Assembly: GCA_002292165.1 (NCBI GenBank)
Contig: DBBK01000270.1
Location: 1 to 6,469, forward strand
DNA length: 6,469 nucleotides
Direction: 5' to 3'
Source: Brevundimonas sp. UBA986
Lineage (GTDB): Bacteria; Pseudomonadota; Alphaproteobacteria; Caulobacterales; Caulobacteraceae
Under the pieces are notes generated by a model that was given only the letters and a program-made list of their open reading frames with translations, was not told the origin of the DNA and did not search any database. Positions 5,835 through 6,469 of this stretch are shown here, one piece after another (positions within the stretch are counted from its first letter, which is position 1; every line of letters begins with the position of its first letter). The position numbers were made by a program, and so were the translations under genes.

Positions 5835-6194
5835 CTAGAGTCGGCAGCGGGCGAAGACGCCGCGACGGACCACGAACATGTCGGTGCGCGGGTTATAGCT
5901 GCGGTAGCGCATCGAACAGGCGTGGACGTGGCGGTACCAGTCGTTGTGGCGGGTCCAGCCGCGCGGCGGCGCCGGCGGACGGGAGCCCCAGTGGTCGTCC
6001 CAGGTGCCGTACATATGGTCCGGGCCGGCGCCGTGGTTGGGTCCGTTCATAGGCCCGTTCATGGGACCATGGTTCATCGGTCCGTTCATCGGACCCGAGT
6101 TATAGGGGCGTTCCTGGCCGACGGTTCCGGCGGCGGCAGGCAGGGCGCTGAGAGTCATCAGACCCGCGGCGGCGGCGATCAGCAGTTTTCTCAT
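5835..6194 (-). CDS. BA14K-like exported protein with Met/His-rich GPMN repeats
   Basis: 119 residues. The signal peptide is MRKLLIAAAAGLMTLSALPAAA, with cleavage expected after residue 22. The mature N-terminus carries four GPMN units (34-37, 38-41, 43-46, 47-50) and a degenerate GPNH (51-54); five Met and three His fall within residues 36-61. The C-terminal part (about 80-119) matches the BA14K pattern as I know it: WYRHVHACSMRYRSYNPRTD, then a short hairpin and a final cysteine (C117). C93 and C117 could form a disulfide. The family is named after a 14-kDa immunoreactive protein of Brucella; its members are small exported proteins common in Alphaproteobacteria, with no firm biochemical role. 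ATG 6194 is chosen because GGAG lies 8 nt upstream and the signal peptide starts there; a GTG at 6281 would add 29 residues ahead of the signal peptide. A paralogue lies directly upstream on the same strand. Confidence 0.85.
   Translation of the reverse strand: MRKLLIAAAAGLMTLSALPAAAGTVGQERPYNSGPMNGPMNHGPMNGPMNGPNHGAGPDHMYGTWDDHWGSRPPAPPRGWTRHNDWYRHVHACSMRYRSYNPRTDMFVVRRGVFARCRL
6033..6095 (-). repeat. in-frame tetrapeptide repeat GPMN x4 plus GPNH
   Basis: Twelve-base units encode Gly-Pro-Met-Asn, with one His inserted after the second unit and a final degenerate GPNH. The Gly and Pro codons differ between units (GGA/GGT/GGG, CCC/CCG/CCT), so the array is not a freshly slipped perfect repeat, although copy number may vary among strains. 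Confidence 0.85.
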
Positions 6195-6202
6195 AAGCGT
6201 TT

Positions 6203-6206
6203 CTCC
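6203..6206 (-). promoter_or_regulatory. ribosome binding site fixing the BA14K-like start
   Basis: GGAG on the minus strand lies 8 nt before ATG 6194 and supports this start over the in-frame GTG at 6281. Confidence 0.7.
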
Positions 6207-6250
6207 GATGGCCGGGACCCGCCCGGCGTTCACCAAGAACACCCCGCCCC

Positions 6251-6282
6251 CTGCGACGTTGCACCGCAGGTGAGATTTCACC
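6251..6282. promoter_or_regulatory. two adjoining inverted repeats upstream of the BA14K-like gene
   Basis: CTGCG (6251-6255) pairs with CGCAG (6265-6269) across 9 nt, and GGTGA (6269-6273) pairs with TCACC (6278-6282) across 4 nt. They sit 57-88 bp upstream of ATG 6194, where a promoter or operator would be expected. No clear promoter boxes accompany them, so they could be an operator, a leader hairpin, or chance. Confidence 0.3.
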
Positions 6283-6288
6283 GCTCGA

Positions 6289-6314
6289 CCCGCCGGGGCT
6301 GCAACCCCGGCGGG
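6289..6314 (-). terminator. GC-rich hairpin after the upstream paralogue, no U-tract
   Basis: A perfect 10-bp stem, CCCGCCGGGG (6289-6298) with CCCCGGCGGG (6305-6314), has a 6-nt loop and starts 12 bp after the TAA of the partial gene on the minus strand. The position suits a terminator, but the sequence after the stem (TCGAGCGG) has no T-run, so termination may be partial, allowing read-through into the second copy. Confidence 0.5.
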
Positions 6315-6326
6315 ATTCTCCAGCGA

Positions 6327-6469
6327 TTACAGGCGACAGACCGCCGTCTGGCCGCGCCGCACCGTGTAGCGGTCAGTGGCCGGATTGTAGCTGCGATAGC
6401 GCTGCGAACAGGCGCGAACGTGGCGATACCAGTCGTTGTGGCGGGTGAAGCTGCGCGGCGGGGCCGGCG
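6327..6469 (-). CDS. BA14K-like protein, C-terminal part (5' truncated by window end)
   Basis: Only the last 46 codons and the TAA stop (6329-6327) are in the window; this short piece is read by direct translation. It begins PAPPRSFTRHNDWYRH and ends in AVCRL. By eye it matches the C-terminus of the 5835-6194 product without gaps at 35 of 46 positions, including the two cysteines, the NDWYRHV block, RYRSYNP and VRRG. It is therefore a tandem paralogue, and an N-terminal signal peptide beyond the window is expected. One difference of note: the His after RHV in the first copy is Arg here. Whether it also has the GPMN repeats cannot be seen. Confidence 0.85.
   Translation of the reverse strand, partial: PAPPRSFTRHNDWYRHVRACSQRYRSYNPATDRYTVRRGQTAVCRL

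Larger units (their letters stand above)
5835..6469 (-). repeat. tandem gene duplication of the BA14K-like coding region
   Basis: Bases 5835-5977 and 6327-6469 align without gaps at an offset of 492 bp, from the stop codon up to the window end. The segment from the TRHNDWYRH codons to the YRSYN codons is the most similar at DNA level. The stop codons (TAG and TAA) and the downstream hairpins differ, so the duplication is not recent. Confidence 0.8.

Noticed and set aside
6195..6281. N-terminal extension of the BA14K-like protein from a GTG
   Set aside because: It would place 29 residues in front of a typical signal peptide; the GGAG before 6194 supports the shorter form.
1..6469. Mobile element, CRISPR array, tRNA/rRNA, toxin-antitoxin pair or defence island
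   Set aside because: I saw no terminal inverted repeats, transposase or integrase, no regularly spaced direct repeats apart from the in-frame GPMN units, and no nuclease or toxin-like small gene pair.

Overview
This is high-GC alphaproteobacterial chromosomal DNA. The codon bias, the DUF4893 lipoprotein, the PL10 pectate lyase and the paired BA14K-like genes suggest Caulobacterales, perhaps Brevundimonas or a relative. The genus is an inference from gene content, not from a marker gene. I see no mobile element, tRNA, rRNA or CRISPR array, and coding density is very high.

Layout from left to right: (1) 2-628, plus strand, the C-terminal part of a flavin-dependent aromatic-type monooxygenase whose N-terminus lies outside the window. 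(2) 678-1406, plus strand, a DUF4893-type lipoprotein. (3) Converging on it with a 9-bp gap is a minus-strand pair: a Tat-exported serine hydrolase of the beta-lactamase/S12 class (3542 to 1908) and, 6 bp downstream, a small secreted protein of unknown function (1901 to 1416). (4) A 191-bp divergent intergenic region with a perfect 12-bp palindrome and a second near-palindrome. (5) 3734-4873, plus strand, an exported family PL10 pectate lyase. (6) 5712 to 4870, minus strand, a classical short-chain dehydrogenase whose stop codon overlaps that of the pectate lyase in one CTAG. (7) 6194 to 5835 and 6469 to 6327, minus strand, two tandem BA14K-like exported proteins, the second cut by the window end. 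The first is followed by a good intrinsic terminator.

Most products are predicted to leave the cytoplasm: the lipoprotein, the hydrolase, its small partner, the pectate lyase and both BA14K-like proteins. The only clear metabolic theme is pectin: the lyase would cut polygalacturonate outside the cytoplasm. Its divergent serine hydrolase might be co-regulated through the shared intergenic region, but no transporter, regulator or uronate catabolic gene is present here. The window looks like ordinary envelope and catabolic gene content. The points most worth following are the divergent hydrolase/pectate-lyase control region, the uncharacterised small protein coupled to the hydrolase, and the Met/His-rich duplicated BA14K-like pair. 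I did not find convincing evidence of a new multi-gene system.
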